Source: a virus. From it: 55,845 bases of DNA. The notes under the pieces are model-generated. The model saw nothing but the letters and a program-made list of their open reading frames with translations. It did no database searches and was not told the DNA's origin. Location of the stretch: IMG/VR virus record IMGVR_UViG_3300034066_001434, positions 1 to 55,845 of that record; one strand, written 5' to 3'. A program made the position numbers and the translations under genes. Below are positions 40,283-50,400 of this stretch, one piece after another. Positions within the stretch are counted from its first letter, which is position 1. Each line of letters opens with the position of its first letter.

Positions 40283-42691
40283 ATGGCTACCACTAAAGCT
40301 TTAGACACTAAGTATGGCATAAGCGTAAATAGTAACGACTTTGTTGATAGTTCAAGAAATATTACTTCTACAACTATTAACAAAGTTACTATTACTGCTC
40401 CTGCAGCGAGTGCAACACTTACTATTGCTAATGGTAAGACTTTAACAGTATCAAATACATTAACATTTACTGGAACAGATGCATCTTCAGTTGCATTTGG
40501 TGCTGGAGGTACAGTTGCATATACTGGTGGAAATCTTAGTCAATTTGCTGCCACAACATCTTCTCAGTTAGCAGGTGTCATTAGTGATGAGACTGGTTCT
40601 GGTGCTCTAGTATTTGCAACTTCGCCAACTCTAGTTACACCTACTTTGGGAGTAGCAACTGCTACTAGCATTAACAAAGTTACTATTACTGCTCCTGCTA
40701 CTAGTTCTACATTAACCATTGCTGATGGTAAGACTTTAACAGTATCCAATACTCTGACATTTACTGGAACAGATGCATCTTCAGTTGCATTTGGTGCTGG
40801 AGGTACAGTTGCATATACTGGTGGAAATCTTAGTCAGTTTGCAGCTACTACTTCTTCACAATTAGCTGGTGTTATTTCAGATGAGACTGGTTCTGGTGCT
40901 CTAGTATTTGGTACATCACCAGCATTCACTACAAGTGTAACAACTGGTTCTGCATCGTTTGATGTATTCAATACAACAGCAACTACAGTTAATGCTTTTG
41001 GTGCTGCTACAGCATTAGCTTTAGGTGCTACTAGTGGAACTACTACGGTTAGAAATAATTTAGTTGTCGCTGGAAATCTTCAAGTAGATGGCACAACTAC
41101 TATTGTAAATTCTACCGTAACATCTCTTGATGATCCTATTCTTGTGTTGGGTGGTGATACTGCAACTGCAGAAACAACTAGAGATAGAGGTATAGAATTT
41201 AAGTGGGGTGGTGCAACAGCTACAGTAACTAGTTATACTGGTAATGGTACAACAACTGTTACTGCTGCTGGTGGCGCTGGATTAACAACTGGATGGGTTG
41301 CTGGTGATATTATTACTATTTCTGGTGCTACAGGAACAGAACAAGCTAAATTGAATGGTACTTGGACTATTGCATCAGTTCCAAGTGGGACTTCATTTAC
41401 ATTTGTAGTTTCTTCTACAGTTGCTGCAGGAGCACTATCAACTAACCTAGGAACTACTGTAAGATCTAGAAATGGATTCTTTGGTTTAGATCAATCTACA
41501 CAAAGATTTACATTTATTCCACAAGCATCCAATTCTTCCGAAGCATTTTCTGGAACTGTAGGCGATATAGAAATTGGAGATTTATATGTAACTGGAGGAG
41601 ATATTTTCTCAGGTGCTGCTGTTGCATCTACATTATTCTCCACCACAACTACAGGTAATGTTTCCCTTGCAAATGGATTAACAACTGGAACTTTAACATT
41701 AGGTTCTGCTAATGGTTCTGGAACTATTGCTATTGGTAATACAGGTACTGCTGCTGCACAAGCAGTTAACATTGCAACCGCAACTACAGGAACTATTACA
41801 ATTGGTGGTACTGGTGCAACTGCAGTTCAACTACCAACTGGCAAAACTAAAATTGGCACATCTTTTCTTGCTGAAGGTTCTGCATTTACATATAGTTTGC
41901 CAACTCATACTGCAAATGCTACCATAGCAATTACTGCAAACAAACTGTCTGCTTTTGCTGCCACAACTTCTGCTGAACTTGCTGGTGTTATTTCTGACGA
42001 AACTGGAAGTGGTGTTCTAGTATTTGGTACATCACCAGCATTCACTACAAGTGTAACAACTGGATCTGCATCGTTTGATGTATTTAATACCAACGCAACC
42101 ACTGTAAACTTTGCAGGTGCTGCTACAACATTAACTCTTGCTAACACTGGTACTGGTGCAAGAACAATAAACGTTGCAACTGCAGCTACAGGTGGCGCAT
42201 CAACGCTAACATTTGGTGGAGCAGTAAGTGGTAACACATTAAAAGTTGCTAGTACTGCTGCAGGGTCAATTAGTTTGACCACTGATGTAACTACAGGAAT
42301 CGCAAATATCTTTACTTCAGTTACAGGAACTGTAAATATTGGCGGAGTAAATTCCAATGTTTATCTAGGAACTCAAACTGCATTATCAGGAAATACTGCA
42401 ACTGTAGCTACCATTTCTCAGACTGCAGTTGATACGTTTTCCGCAACAACATTCAGAAGTTGCGAATATCTTGTTCAAATTGCACAGGGATCTGCATATC
42501 AAATTAGTAAAATTTTATTAGTTCATGATGGAAGTACTGCATATATAACAGAGTATGGAACAATTACTTCTGGAAGTATTTTAGGAACTCTTGATGCAGA
42601 TGTTACTGGTGGAAATGTTAGATTACTAGTAACTATGGGATCTGCAACTTCATCATCCGTAAAAACATATAAAACTGCTATTGTTGTATAA
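40283..42691 (+). CDS. Repeat-containing tail fibre protein (802 aa)
   Basis: This Thr/Ala/Ser/Gly-rich protein has a 98-residue block (INKVTITAPA...GNLSQFAATTSSQLAGVISD) repeated in tandem, and a third partial copy near residue 555. The middle has LDDPILVLGGDTATAETTRD and ISGATGTEQAKLNGTW, then NTGTAAAQAVNIATATTG, which recur in the 2237-residue fibre gene. The C-terminal 90 residues match the end of the previous protein. The gene is probably part of a host-range fibre assembly evolving by duplication and module exchange. A GGAG ribosome site overlaps the upstream stop region. Confidence 0.8.
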   Translation: MATTKALDTKYGISVNSNDFVDSSRNITSTTINKVTITAPAASATLTIANGKTLTVSNTLTFTGTDASSVAFGAGGTVAYTGGNLSQFAATTSSQLAGVISDETGSGALVFATSPTLVTPTLGVATATSINKVTITAPATSSTLTIADGKTLTVSNTLTFTGTDASSVAFGAGGTVAYTGGNLSQFAATTSSQLAGVISDETGSGALVFGTSPAFTTSVTTGSASFDVFNTTATTVNAFGAATALALGATSGTTTVRNNLVVAGNLQVDGTTTIVNSTVTSLDDPILVLGGDTATAETTRDRGIEFKWGGATATVTSYTGNGTTTVTAAGGAGLTTGWVAGDIITISGATGTEQAKLNGTWTIASVPSGTSFTFVVSSTVAAGALSTNLGTTVRSRNGFFGLDQSTQRFTFIPQASNSSEAFSGTVGDIEIGDLYVTGGDIFSGAAVASTLFSTTTTGNVSLANGLTTGTLTLGSANGSGTIAIGNTGTAAAQAVNIATATTGTITIGGTGATAVQLPTGKTKIGTSFLAEGSAFTYSLPTHTANATIAITANKLSAFAATTSAELAGVISDETGSGVLVFGTSPAFTTSVTTGSASFDVFNTNATTVNFAGAATTLTLANTGTGARTINVATAATGGASTLTFGGAVSGNTLKVASTAAGSISLTTDVTTGIANIFTSVTGTVNIGGVNSNVYLGTQTALSGNTATVATISQTAVDTFSATTFRSCEYLVQIAQGSAYQISKILLVHDGSTAYITEYGTITSGSILGTLDADVTGGNVRLLVTMGSATSSSVKTYKTAIVV
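40376..40921 (+). repeat. 294-base tandem repeat inside the fibre gene
   Basis: Copy 1 starts at ATTAACAAAGTTACTATTAC (40376) and copy 2 at the same sequence (40670), an offset of 294 bases (98 codons, in frame). Long stretches are identical, with scattered synonymous changes. A third, partial copy lies at about 41941-42135. Confidence 0.85.
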
Positions 42692-42705
42692 CCGAGGTAT
42701 TTTAA

Positions 42706-43335
42706 ATGGCAACTAAAAGAGATTTTGTAATTAATTACGGTCTTCAAACTGATAAAACTGGAGCTACTAGCAATACTTTAGTAGTAGATTCTATTAATGA
42801 TCGAGTTGGAATCGGTACTGGAGCATTATCAATACAAGATAAATTAGACGTAGTTGGAAATGCAACTGCATCTACGTTAAGTGTTGGAAGAAGATCAATT
42901 GCAGTATCATATAATTGTATTTCTGAGACTGAAAGTGGTGTGATGGGGATCTACGGGCATAATGCCCGTTCAAGTACGTCAGTAAATAACCAAGTTATAG
43001 CAAATAATAATGCTTGGCATGGACATTTCATGAGAATGTATTATAATCATGGTATTGCATTCCATACTACTTCCACAACCGTAAGTAGTGGTAATATTTT
43101 ATACGATCAAGTTACTCCTGCTAACCAAGTAGCATCTGCTGGAGAAAGACTTAGAATTGCTCCAAGTGGAAATATTGGAGTCAACTCAACTGCACCAAAT
43201 TATACATTAGATGTTAATGGAGATGTAAGAGTAACTTCCACAAACAAAATGAGATTTGGTGGAACATCAGGAACTACTAACTTCTATATACAGTACAACT
43301 CAACCGCAAATAGTTTAGATTTTGTAGCAGGATAA
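42706..43335 (+). CDS. Fibre/appendage protein (209 aa)
   Basis: The protein begins MATKRDFVINYGLQTDKTGA and has DSINDRVGIGTGALSIQDKLDVVGNA, the VGIGT..LDVxGN unit typical of phage and giant-virus fibre stalks, repeated near the end as IGVNSTAPNYTLDVNGDVRV. The His/Tyr-rich centre (NNNAWHGHFMRMYYNHGIAFH) may be a receptor-binding or metal-binding tip. It lies in the fibre operon with a 15-base gap upstream. Confidence 0.7.
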   Translation: MATKRDFVINYGLQTDKTGATSNTLVVDSINDRVGIGTGALSIQDKLDVVGNATASTLSVGRRSIAVSYNCISETESGVMGIYGHNARSSTSVNNQVIANNNAWHGHFMRMYYNHGIAFHTTSTTVSSGNILYDQVTPANQVASAGERLRIAPSGNIGVNSTAPNYTLDVNGDVRVTSTNKMRFGGTSGTTNFYIQYNSTANSLDFVAG

Positions 43336-43339
43336 TATT

Positions 43340-44326
43340 ATGGGTGTTGTAGGAAGATTAGATCAATATGCATCAATGCTTGTAACAGAGTTTGATGAGA
43401 CTACAGCAAATAATCCAAGCATAACTGGACTTGGAACTTATTATGCATCAGAGTTTTCTGAGAATGTAGGAATCGCAACAACACTCGCTGCAAATGTCTT
43501 TGCTCCTTATGATCCTGTGTATGATGAGTTTGGTGGAACTTTATTTGGTGCAGGGCAAGGAAGATATATGAGACAAAATACTGATAAGTCGGTAATTGTT
43601 TATAATGAGATTGATGAAATTACTGACTTTAGAGATATTGTAAGAAGTGGATTGGTTTTAGATTTAGATGCTGGAATGGCATTATCTTATCCTGGATATG
43701 GAGATACTATTTTTAATTTAGTACCACAAACTTCATATCCTTCAATTAGTTTATTTGGTGATCCTTTATATGGTAATATCACTAATGGTGTTGTAAATAT
43801 TAGTGGAGCTGGAAATAGTACATCAAGTGGTATGATATTAAGAGGTCTAGGAAATTTAGCTTCTACTATAAACAGTAATTTTACAACTATTGGATGGTTA
43901 TATAGAACTGTTGATAGAGCTGATGAAGTTATGTCATATCGAGAAGGATCTTATAGATGTGCATTTACTGTAAATAACAGTTTAATGTATTTTGTTCAAC
44001 GAGAAACATTTGATCCATTTACTAGTAATAGTACATCGGTAGTAATATCAACTAGTTTAAATACTTGGTATTGTTATGCACTAACAAGATCTGCAAATTC
44101 TTGGAGTTTTTATTTAAATGGTTCTTTAATTGGAACTAATACTTTTACTATGACGCAAACTATTTCAAGTGGAGCATTTCATGTTGGATATGCATATACA
44201 GACGATGATTTTCTTTCTAATGGAATGAATGGTTCTGTTGGTCCTATAATGCATTATACCAGAGCACTTACTCAATCAGAAATCACTCAGAACTTTAATG
44301 CTCTAAGACATAGGTTTGGATTATAA
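43340..44326 (+). CDS. LamG/lectin-like adhesin protein
   Basis: The protein is 328 residues. From about residue 105 it reads VLDLDAGMALSYPGYGDTIF, then strand-rich sequence with WSFYLNGSLIGTNTFTM and ends HYTRALTQSEITQNFNALRH. That C-terminal pattern marks laminin-G/concanavalin-like jelly-roll domains, which commonly bind sugars. The N-terminus (MGVVGRLDQYASMLVTEFDET) recalls cyanophage structural proteins. It may recognise cell-surface polysaccharide. Function inferred from fold pattern. Confidence 0.72.
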   Translation: MGVVGRLDQYASMLVTEFDETTANNPSITGLGTYYASEFSENVGIATTLAANVFAPYDPVYDEFGGTLFGAGQGRYMRQNTDKSVIVYNEIDEITDFRDIVRSGLVLDLDAGMALSYPGYGDTIFNLVPQTSYPSISLFGDPLYGNITNGVVNISGAGNSTSSGMILRGLGNLASTINSNFTTIGWLYRTVDRADEVMSYREGSYRCAFTVNNSLMYFVQRETFDPFTSNSTSVVISTSLNTWYCYALTRSANSWSFYLNGSLIGTNTFTMTQTISSGAFHVGYAYTDDDFLSNGMNGSVGPIMHYTRALTQSEITQNFNALRHRFGL

Positions 44327-44332
44327 CTAATT

Positions 44333-44340
44333 GATAAATA
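44333..44340 (+). promoter_or_regulatory. Late promoter box GATAAATA
   Basis: GATAAATA (44333-44340) fits NATAAATA and lies 27 bases upstream of ATG 44368, in the only sizeable gap of the fibre cluster. It probably starts a second late unit. Confidence 0.65.
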
Positions 44341-44367
44341 GTTCAAATAAATGCGATATCTTTACTG

Positions 44368-47300
44368 ATGGCAAGAAAAGTACTACTTGAAGCGGGATAT
44401 AGTTTTACTCCTTCTACTGGAACTATTGTTTTCAATAAATCAATTCCTAGAGAAAGATTAATTTTAATCACCAATGTAACTACCAATACAGTAATTTATA
44501 ATTTTTCAGATGCAAATTTAAGAGCTACTTCATATACAATAAATGCATCTAATTATCAACAAGGTGCTACTGTAAATTTTAATACTAAGGTTGTAACTGG
44601 TGTTAAAGATACAACTACTGTTGTATTAAATTATAATACATCTGGTATGAGTAGTACTGATAAACTTCAAATTGTTGTTGATGAATATGAAGAAAAATTT
44701 GCACCATCAGAAACATTTCAAGATCCAGTATCAAAACTAAGAATTTCTCAACCACAATCTCTAATTGATACTGACTTTGAATATTCTGTACAACCTTCAA
44801 AATGGGAATCACTTTCTTTAGTTCAGAACTATCCATCTTTTTATGCTAAGGGAACTGGTGCAGTAGCCTTTGAAGTTACTGGTCTAACTGGAGGAAATCA
44901 AACACCTAGATCAACAATTACAGCAACTACTTCAGTGGCACATGGCCTTGTTGTTGGAGACATTATCAATATTGTAGATTCAACAAACGCAGCCTCAAAT
45001 GGAACATTTTTAATTGAATCGGTCCCAACAACTACAACATTGACTTATTTTGCAAAAGGTCAAGTTAATGGTTCTGTTTTAGATACTGGATATACAACTG
45101 TAACTGGAGGAGGAATTTTCCCATCGGCAAGAATTCCACTCGCAGTTTCTGCGAGTGCTATGACTTATTCAGGCACTACAATAACAGTAACAACTACAAA
45201 TCCCCATGGGCTATACCCAGGAACTCCTATTCTTGTTTCTGGAGTTACTGCTACAACAAATGCTCCCAATGGAGCATGGGTAATTAGTAGAGTTGCAACT
45301 CCAACTACTTTTGAATTTGTAGTTGCAGCTGCACCAACAGGAACTCTTGCATCTGGAACAAACTTTCAGAATTGCCTATTGTATACAAGACCAGAAAGTT
45401 ATCAACAACATAGAGCAACTGACGGTGGTGTTCTTATTACTACTGGAAATAACGTAACTGGAGTTCAACAAATTAGACAAACTAGAAGATATTTTAGATA
45501 TCAATCTGGTAAAGGAATGCAGTTTTCAACTGGAGCAAAATTAACTCCAACATATGATATATCTACCATTTCTGCTTCAGGAACAACTGTAACAGTAACC
45601 ACAATTCAAGATCACAACCTTCAAGCAGGAGTTACAGTTTTAATAGAAGGTGTTGAATCTTCATCTGGATCTGTAGATAGTGCTTTATATAATGGATCCA
45701 GGACTATTGCTACAGTAACAGGATTAAAAACTTTTACTTATACTACAACAGGAACTCCAGCAGATTTAGCTCCAGGAGGATCCAATGTTTTTGCAACTGC
45801 TATTGGATGGAAAGGTGCTTCTGTAAGAACTGGTTTATTTGACGAGCAAAATGGATTTTTCTTTGAGTATGATGGTTTAACTTTATATGCTTGTAGGAGA
45901 GATTCTGTTAAAGAATTATTTGGAACTGTAACAGTTACAAATAATAGCGGTTTGGTAACAGGATCAAGTACACAATTTAGAAAACAGCTCGTTGTAGGAG
46001 ATAGAATTGTAATTAAAGGACAAACTTATGAAATTTCTCAAATAGATTCAGATACTCAATTAAGAATCAATCCAAATTATATTGGAATTACAAGAAGTGG
46101 TAATAGATATTTAAAAACACAAAATTATCGTGTTCCACAATCTCAATGGAACATGGACAAGATGGATGGAACTGGACCATCTGGATATAACTTAGATATT
46201 TCTAAGATGCAGATGGCATACATTGATTATACTTGGTATGGTGCTGGATATATTCGTTTTGGCTTCCGTGCAGTAAATGGTGAGATTGTTTATTGCCATA
46301 AGATGCCAAATAATAACGTAAATACCTCAGCATATATGCGTTCTGGTAACTTGCCAGGTAGATTTGAAGCTATTAATTTTGGACCTTATAGTAAATTAGT
46401 TGCTGGCGCTACTGCAACCAGAGGAAGTAACTTGACTTCTACTGATACTACTTTACATATAGAGGATGCGGTAGGATGGCCTACTTCTGGATTTGTAATG
46501 ATTCAAAATGGAATTAATGAAGAGCTTATTCAATATACTGGAATTGGTGCATATAATACAACAGTTCGTGGTTATCCTCTCACAGGATTGACAAGAAGAA
46601 CAAGTTATACAATAGCTGGCATTAATCCATCTGGAACATTTAGTGCCACTGCATATACTTTAGCAGGAACAACTAGTTCTGTCACTTTTTCCCCAGATAC
46701 AACTATTGGTGGATCGGGAACTACTCAGGTATCAGTTCAATTCTTACACTGCACATGTGCGCCTGTCGTAAGTCATTGGGGGGTTTCTGTAATTATGGAT
46801 GGTCGATATGATGATGATAAGTCTATTATCTTTACTGCTGGTATGAACAGATATCTTAGTATTGCAGCTGGAGAACAAAGGCCAGTTATAGCAATTCGTA
46901 TTGCTCCTTCCGTTGATTCTGGTATTGGTAAAAATTTCGGCATTCGTGAAATCATTAATAGAATGCAATTAACTTTATCAAGTTTGGGAATTTATTCTCA
47001 AGGACAATTTCTCATTGAAGGAATTTTAAATCCACAAACAATGACTGGTGGAGGTTTAACTTTCCCAACTGATTGGCAAAATGTGCCTGTAGGATCTGGA
47101 TCATTGGCACAAGTAGTTTATTTTAATAACACTGCAGTTTATAATGCCACAGCTTCGGCTGCAAATGGGACATTTACTGGAGGTGATAGAATTTTTGCAG
47201 CTTATACAGAAAACTCTGGCGGAACTAATTTTAGTGCTACTAGAATTGAATTGAATAATGTAAGAGATCTTGGAACATCTATTTTGAGTGGAAATGGTCT

Positions 47301-47427
47301 TGCAGGAAATATAAATCCTGGCTATCCAGTTGGACCAGATATTTTATTAGTATCTGCGAGAAATTTAGCAGCTACAGGAACAGCAAACATCGCATGTCGT
47401 ATTTCTTGGACGGAGGCTCAGGCGTAA
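44368..47427 (+). CDS. Virion structural protein (1019 aa)
   Basis: The N-terminus MARKVLLEAGYSFTPSTGTI and the region KFAPSETFQDPVSKLRISQP, DTDFEYSVQPSKWESL, then a Thr/Gly-rich run with repeated small domains (TATTSVAHGLVVGDIINIVD, VTTTNPHGLYPGTPILVSG, VTTIQDHNLQAGVTVLIEG), each a copy of one short beta unit. The second half has aromatic strands and FGIREIINRMQLTLSSLGIY near the C-terminus. It resembles conserved cyanophage structural proteins thought to be part of the baseplate periphery or fibre base. Its own late box lies upstream. Confidence 0.7.
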   Translation: MARKVLLEAGYSFTPSTGTIVFNKSIPRERLILITNVTTNTVIYNFSDANLRATSYTINASNYQQGATVNFNTKVVTGVKDTTTVVLNYNTSGMSSTDKLQIVVDEYEEKFAPSETFQDPVSKLRISQPQSLIDTDFEYSVQPSKWESLSLVQNYPSFYAKGTGAVAFEVTGLTGGNQTPRSTITATTSVAHGLVVGDIINIVDSTNAASNGTFLIESVPTTTTLTYFAKGQVNGSVLDTGYTTVTGGGIFPSARIPLAVSASAMTYSGTTITVTTTNPHGLYPGTPILVSGVTATTNAPNGAWVISRVATPTTFEFVVAAAPTGTLASGTNFQNCLLYTRPESYQQHRATDGGVLITTGNNVTGVQQIRQTRRYFRYQSGKGMQFSTGAKLTPTYDISTISASGTTVTVTTIQDHNLQAGVTVLIEGVESSSGSVDSALYNGSRTIATVTGLKTFTYTTTGTPADLAPGGSNVFATAIGWKGASVRTGLFDEQNGFFFEYDGLTLYACRRDSVKELFGTVTVTNNSGLVTGSSTQFRKQLVVGDRIVIKGQTYEISQIDSDTQLRINPNYIGITRSGNRYLKTQNYRVPQSQWNMDKMDGTGPSGYNLDISKMQMAYIDYTWYGAGYIRFGFRAVNGEIVYCHKMPNNNVNTSAYMRSGNLPGRFEAINFGPYSKLVAGATATRGSNLTSTDTTLHIEDAVGWPTSGFVMIQNGINEELIQYTGIGAYNTTVRGYPLTGLTRRTSYTIAGINPSGTFSATAYTLAGTTSSVTFSPDTTIGGSGTTQVSVQFLHCTCAPVVSHWGVSVIMDGRYDDDKSIIFTAGMNRYLSIAAGEQRPVIAIRIAPSVDSGIGKNFGIREIINRMQLTLSSLGIYSQGQFLIEGILNPQTMTGGGLTFPTDWQNVPVGSGSLAQVVYFNNTAVYNATASAANGTFTGGDRIFAAYTENSGGTNFSATRIELNNVRDLGTSILSGNGLAGNINPGYPVGPDILLVSARNLAATGTANIACRISWTEAQA

Positions 47428-47430
47428 ACT

Positions 47431-50400
47431 ATGGCTAAACTTAAATCAGGTACTAGAATATACGGAAGTGCTACAGTTGATACCAATTTAACTGTTTCTG
47501 GAGATGGATTTTTCTCTAATATAGCTTTGTTTGATGATAATGTTCCATCACATTATCTAACAATAACAAATAGTGCTAACTTAACTGCAACAAGAACTTT
47601 AAGCGTAAATGTAAACGACGCTGATAGAACTATTTCACTAAGCGGTAACTTAACTTTAGCAAATAGTTTAACAACTTCTGGCAACTTTGCAGTTACATTT
47701 ACTGCCACTGGAGCTACAACTTTAACATTACCAACTACAGGAACTCTTGCAACTTTAGCAGATATAACTGCATCAGTTGGATTATCTGCGTCAACAACTT
47801 CTACTCAGTCTGGATACTTTGGAGATATTTTCTTATTTGATGATTCTACTCCATCTCATTATTTACAAATAACAAACAGTGCCAATTTAACTGCTGCTAG
47901 AAGTTTAAGTGTAAATGTAAATGATGCCAACAGAACAGTATCATTAAGTGGAGATTTAACTATTTCTTCTACTGCAACAGTTTCTGGAACTAATACTGGA
48001 GACCAAACTATCACACTCACGGGTGATGTAACAGGCACTGGTACTGGATCTTTTGGTACCACTCTCGCCAACAGTGGTGTAACTGCTGGCACTTATAATG
48101 ACTCAGCAACTGCGGTAAGACCATTTACAGTTGATGCTAAGGGACGTATCACGAGCATAGGCACCGCTGTGACTACCACTCCAGCTTTTAGCTCTATTAC
48201 TTCAAAACCCACTACTTTAAGTGGCTATGGGATCACCGACGCCCTGTCTAGACTCGTCGTGACAACAGCTGTGGGTGGTATAGCAGCTGCGGATGGGCCG
48301 AATACTTGGGCGAAGATCGCAACATTCTCCACAGGCACGAACCAGTTTGCCGACTGCACGTTGATTCTCGGGATATCCAGTAGTGTTTCCACGCTTCACG
48401 ACACGGCCATCGTGTCCGTGTACTTCCGCTCCAACGTCACAAATGAAAACCCGACAGTCGATGTAGAGATTCTCTCAAAGGGAGGAAATACCTCAGGACA
48501 TATCGTTAACGACTCGTTCAAGATGATATCTGGCGCCTGGTCCACAAATATGGAACTGTGGATGAAGAAGGCCCAAGCATACGGTCAGTTCAACATATTC
48601 GAGTTATCTAGAAGGTTCCAAGGTGGCACGCTCACTTACCACGACGCAGCGTCGTGGCAGGCTGCAACACCCACTGGAGCCACTAATAACGTCTCCAGCG
48701 ACGGCGTAACATCGGGTCTGAAGCTTACTGCAAACTCACGTTCCTCCGCAGCGGACTGGGTGATTACTGGCAATAGCATAGGTGTTGCTAATGCCTCAGG
48801 TCTGTACCAAGACTCATCCAATAACATGCAGTTTGCTGCAAGAGATGGTTCTGGAACTTTAAGATTAGTTTTAGATTCAAATAACACTTCAGGTTCTTAT
48901 TTAAACACAACTGCTGGATTTGCAATTGGAAGCAATTCAACAACTCCTGGATATACTACATTAGCAACTAATCTTAGATTAGGTGTTAGCACAAAGACAG
49001 GAACTTATTCAAACTCTGCTGGTGGAACAGTTATTACTATAACTTGCACTAACCATGGACTGACAACTGGAGATTCAGTTTATATTGATTATACTTCTGG
49101 AACTGCAGGGGATTCATATTACAACCAAGTAACAGTAACAAACTCAAGTACATTCACTGTAACTGGCGGTGTTATTGCTGCAGCCAACTCTGCTCAATCT
49201 TGCACTATTTACCTAGAAACACAAATTAGATTCCCTGGGGCATTTGGAGATGGTGGTAATACTTTTGATCACACAGTAATTTCGGAAAGACTTTATGGTG
49301 CTGGTGATGATTCTGAATTACTTATATACAAAGGTAATGATGGTGGAACATCTATTCAAGACAATATAAGACTTGCTGCTACCGGCGATATTTATTTTCA
49401 TAGCGGTACTGGAACGGGTGTGTATAGTGGTTTTATCAATTCCTTTGGAAATTCTTTAGCATCATCAACAGTTTCCATTCTTGCTTCTGGTAATGTTGGA
49501 GTTGGCACAGTTAATCCAGGTGCAAAACTTGAAGTTTTTGGTACGTCAAGATTTGGCGGAACTACAAGTGCTGGAAGAAGAGCAGATATAGCAACTGATG
49601 GTATTTTAACTCTTGCGTATGGAAATAATACAAATACTTCTAACTTAATTCTTCAAAATATTTCTGATGTTACTTCTACAACGAATCATGGAAATAGTAT
49701 TTTATGGCAATTTGGAACTAATACTACAACAACTGCAATTAGTGCTGGAAGAATTAATATTCTTAAAGAACAACAGTGGACTACTACTGCTTCTACACAA
49801 GATTCATATTTTTCAGTTGACCTTGCAGTTGATGGAACTTTAACTGAAAGATTAAAAGTTACTTCTGCTGGTAATCTTACAGCTAATGGAAGCGTTACTG
49901 CAAGTAATGATGTAAGCCTTGGAGGAGAACTTAATTTTTCTAATGCAAACAATAAATATATTGATTTTTATACTACAGATGATGTAACTAATTACACTGC
50001 ACATTTAAGACTTGTTAATAATGCCTCAAGTTCATTCCATCTCGGAATGACTATGGCAAGAGCTGGTGCAGTTACATTATATCATAATAATAGTGCTAAA
50101 CTTGCAACCTCTGCTGATGGAGCTTCTGTAACTGGAAATCTCACTGTAAGTGGAAACCTTACAATAAATGGAACAACTACTACAATAAATTCTAATGTAA
50201 CTACTTTAGATGATCCTATTATTACTTTAGGTGGTGATACTTCTGTTGCTGAAACTACTAAAGATAGAGGTATAGAATTTAAGTGGGGTGGCGTTGCCAT
50301 AAGTGTCTCAAACTATGTTGGTGTTGGAACGGCCCTTGTAACTGCTAACGTTGCCTCGACCACTGGTTATGCGACTGGGGACATTATTACAATTTCTGGA

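Noticed and set aside
40376-42140. Regular repeats that might suggest a CRISPR array
   Set aside because: Units are 294 bases, in frame and protein-coding, with no short direct repeats and unique spacers.
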